Assembly (NCBI GenBank): GCA_900544435.1
Contig: UQVG01000018.1
Span: 1 to 14,577, forward strand
Length of the DNA stretch: 14,577 nt
Reading direction: 5' to 3'
DNA from: an uncultured Erysipelotrichaceae bacterium
GTDB lineage: Bacteria; Bacillota_I; Bacilli_A; Erysipelotrichales; Coprobacillaceae
Positions 14,026-14,577 of the stretch are shown here, piece by piece. The position numbers and the translations under genes were made by a program. Positions within the stretch are counted from its first letter, which is position 1. Every line of letters starts with the position of its first letter. Under the pieces are notes generated by a model. The model had not been told where the DNA came from, did no database searches, and was given only the letters and a program-made list of their open reading frames with translations.

Positions 14026-14095
14026 ACACATTTTATATGCATAATTATTCTATCATTTATAATTAAATAATTTTTATTTAAGAACATTTTGGTCT

Positions 14096-14577
14096 TTATT
14101 CTTTTTTTAGAATACTCTCTCTTGGATTATCTAAATGATATTCTTTTGCCCATTTTCTAAAATGTCTATTAATATATGAATTAAGTTGCACCATATCTCG
14201 TTTATTAAGATAAATATCAACCAATCCAAGAGGATCTTCTACTTCATAGTCTTTAATTCTTTCCATCATTTGATAAACAACTTCATTATTCATAATTTGA
14301 AAAGAATATGTATCATGTTGTGTCACAACATCTAAATCTACATAATAATTCATATGAACAACTAAAGCTCTCATTAAGCCTATTGCACTTGACATAGATA
14401 ATTTAAAACACTTTACATCACTATATTTTATTTTTATTTGATCATATTGAAGATAATCTTTATAAAAATATAAGCGATCATAAATCGTTCCATAATCTAA
14501 AACGTGATCAACTGCTATTTTAACTTTTCTTCTTTTAATATAATTATTAATTCTTTCATCTATATTTTCTAAATCAA
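14096..14577 (-). CDS. C-terminal part of a hypothetical protein, PH-like domain
   Basis: The reading frame is open from its stop at 14096 to the window edge, giving at least 159 residues. The first in-frame ATG (14393-14395) is not the true start, because upstream codons continue the protein (for example VDHVLDYGTIYDRLYFYKDY and KYSDVKCFKL) without a stop and no ribosome site precedes that ATG. The pattern YGTIYDRLYFY, QIKIKYSDVKCFKLS, then TYSFQIMNNEVVYQMMERI resembles bacterial PH-like domains of unknown function, in which a strand, a D-V/I-x-x motif and a final helix follow one another; this is by eye only. The C-terminus is basic, without membrane segments. A terminator follows about 120 bp downstream. 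It seems unrelated to the sugar operon. Confidence 0.78.
   Translation of the reverse strand, partial: DLENIDERINNYIKRRKVKIAVDHVLDYGTIYDRLYFYKDYLQYDQIKIKYSDVKCFKLSMSSAIGLMRALVVHMNYYVDLDVVTQHDTYSFQIMNNEVVYQMMERIKDYEVEDPLGLVDIYLNKRDMVQLNSYINRHFRKWAKEYHLDNPRESILKKE

Noticed and set aside
13941..14042. 33-codon minus-strand frame starting MHIKCVLSLLMR
   Set aside because: It has no ribosome site and runs straight through the terminator hairpin and the regulator's promoter region, so it is most likely chance.

Overview
The window is AT-rich DNA with Gram-positive style signals: strong AGGAGG-type ribosome binding sites, U-tract terminators, PTS transport, an RpiR regulator and a secreted protein with a TGD-type C-terminal anchor. 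It looks chromosomal, from a low-GC Firmicute. A gut Erysipelotrichia/Coprobacillaceae-like or clostridial host is my inference from gene content and composition, not something the sequence proves. I see no transposase, phage gene, CRISPR array, tRNA or rRNA.

Left edge to 1.8 kb: a probable gene fragment runs off the left end, followed by a TSUP-type membrane exporter (-). Divergent from the exporter is a LysR regulator (+), which may control it. 1.8-4.6 kb: a 681-aa iron-sulfur flavoprotein of the old yellow enzyme/2,4-dienoyl-CoA reductase superfamily sits downstream of a TetR repressor gene. The two are separated by a strong terminator. The flavoenzyme has its own promoter, with a 26-bp inverted repeat just past the predicted start point that is a good candidate TetR operator. 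4.6-5.2 kb holds an uncharacterised DUF4303-like gene.

5.3-13.9 kb is the main system, all on the minus strand and apparently built for salvage of peptidoglycan sugars. In transcription order: an RpiR/MurR-like regulator with its own terminator; then an operon of MurQ (MurNAc-6-phosphate etherase), a small three-helix membrane protein, a cellobiose-family PTS EIIC, a BadF/NagK/MurK-type amino-sugar kinase and a GH1 6-phospho-glycosidase; then a separately promoted, secreted and anchored GH3 exo-beta-N-acetylglucosaminidase (NagZ type) with a FIVAR-like module. A shared palindrome of the type TTGAAAT-N3-ATTTCAA overlaps the -35 of the murQ operon. A near copy lies 33 bp upstream of it, another lies upstream of the GH3 gene, and a degenerate one lies at the regulator's own promoter, so one MurR-like regulon is likely.

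A workable model: the surface GH3 enzyme trims GlcNAc from wall fragments; EIIC (with EIIA/EIIB supplied from elsewhere) imports and phosphorylates a wall sugar or disaccharide; the GH1 enzyme splits the 6-phospho-disaccharide; the kinase phosphorylates the freed second sugar; and MurQ converts MurNAc-6P to GlcNAc-6P and D-lactate. The GH1 enzyme would then occupy the place that MupG (6-phospho-N-acetylmuramidase) has in Staphylococcus aureus. That part is a hypothesis. The right edge carries the C-terminal part of a PH-like hypothetical protein whose reading frame stays open to the window end.
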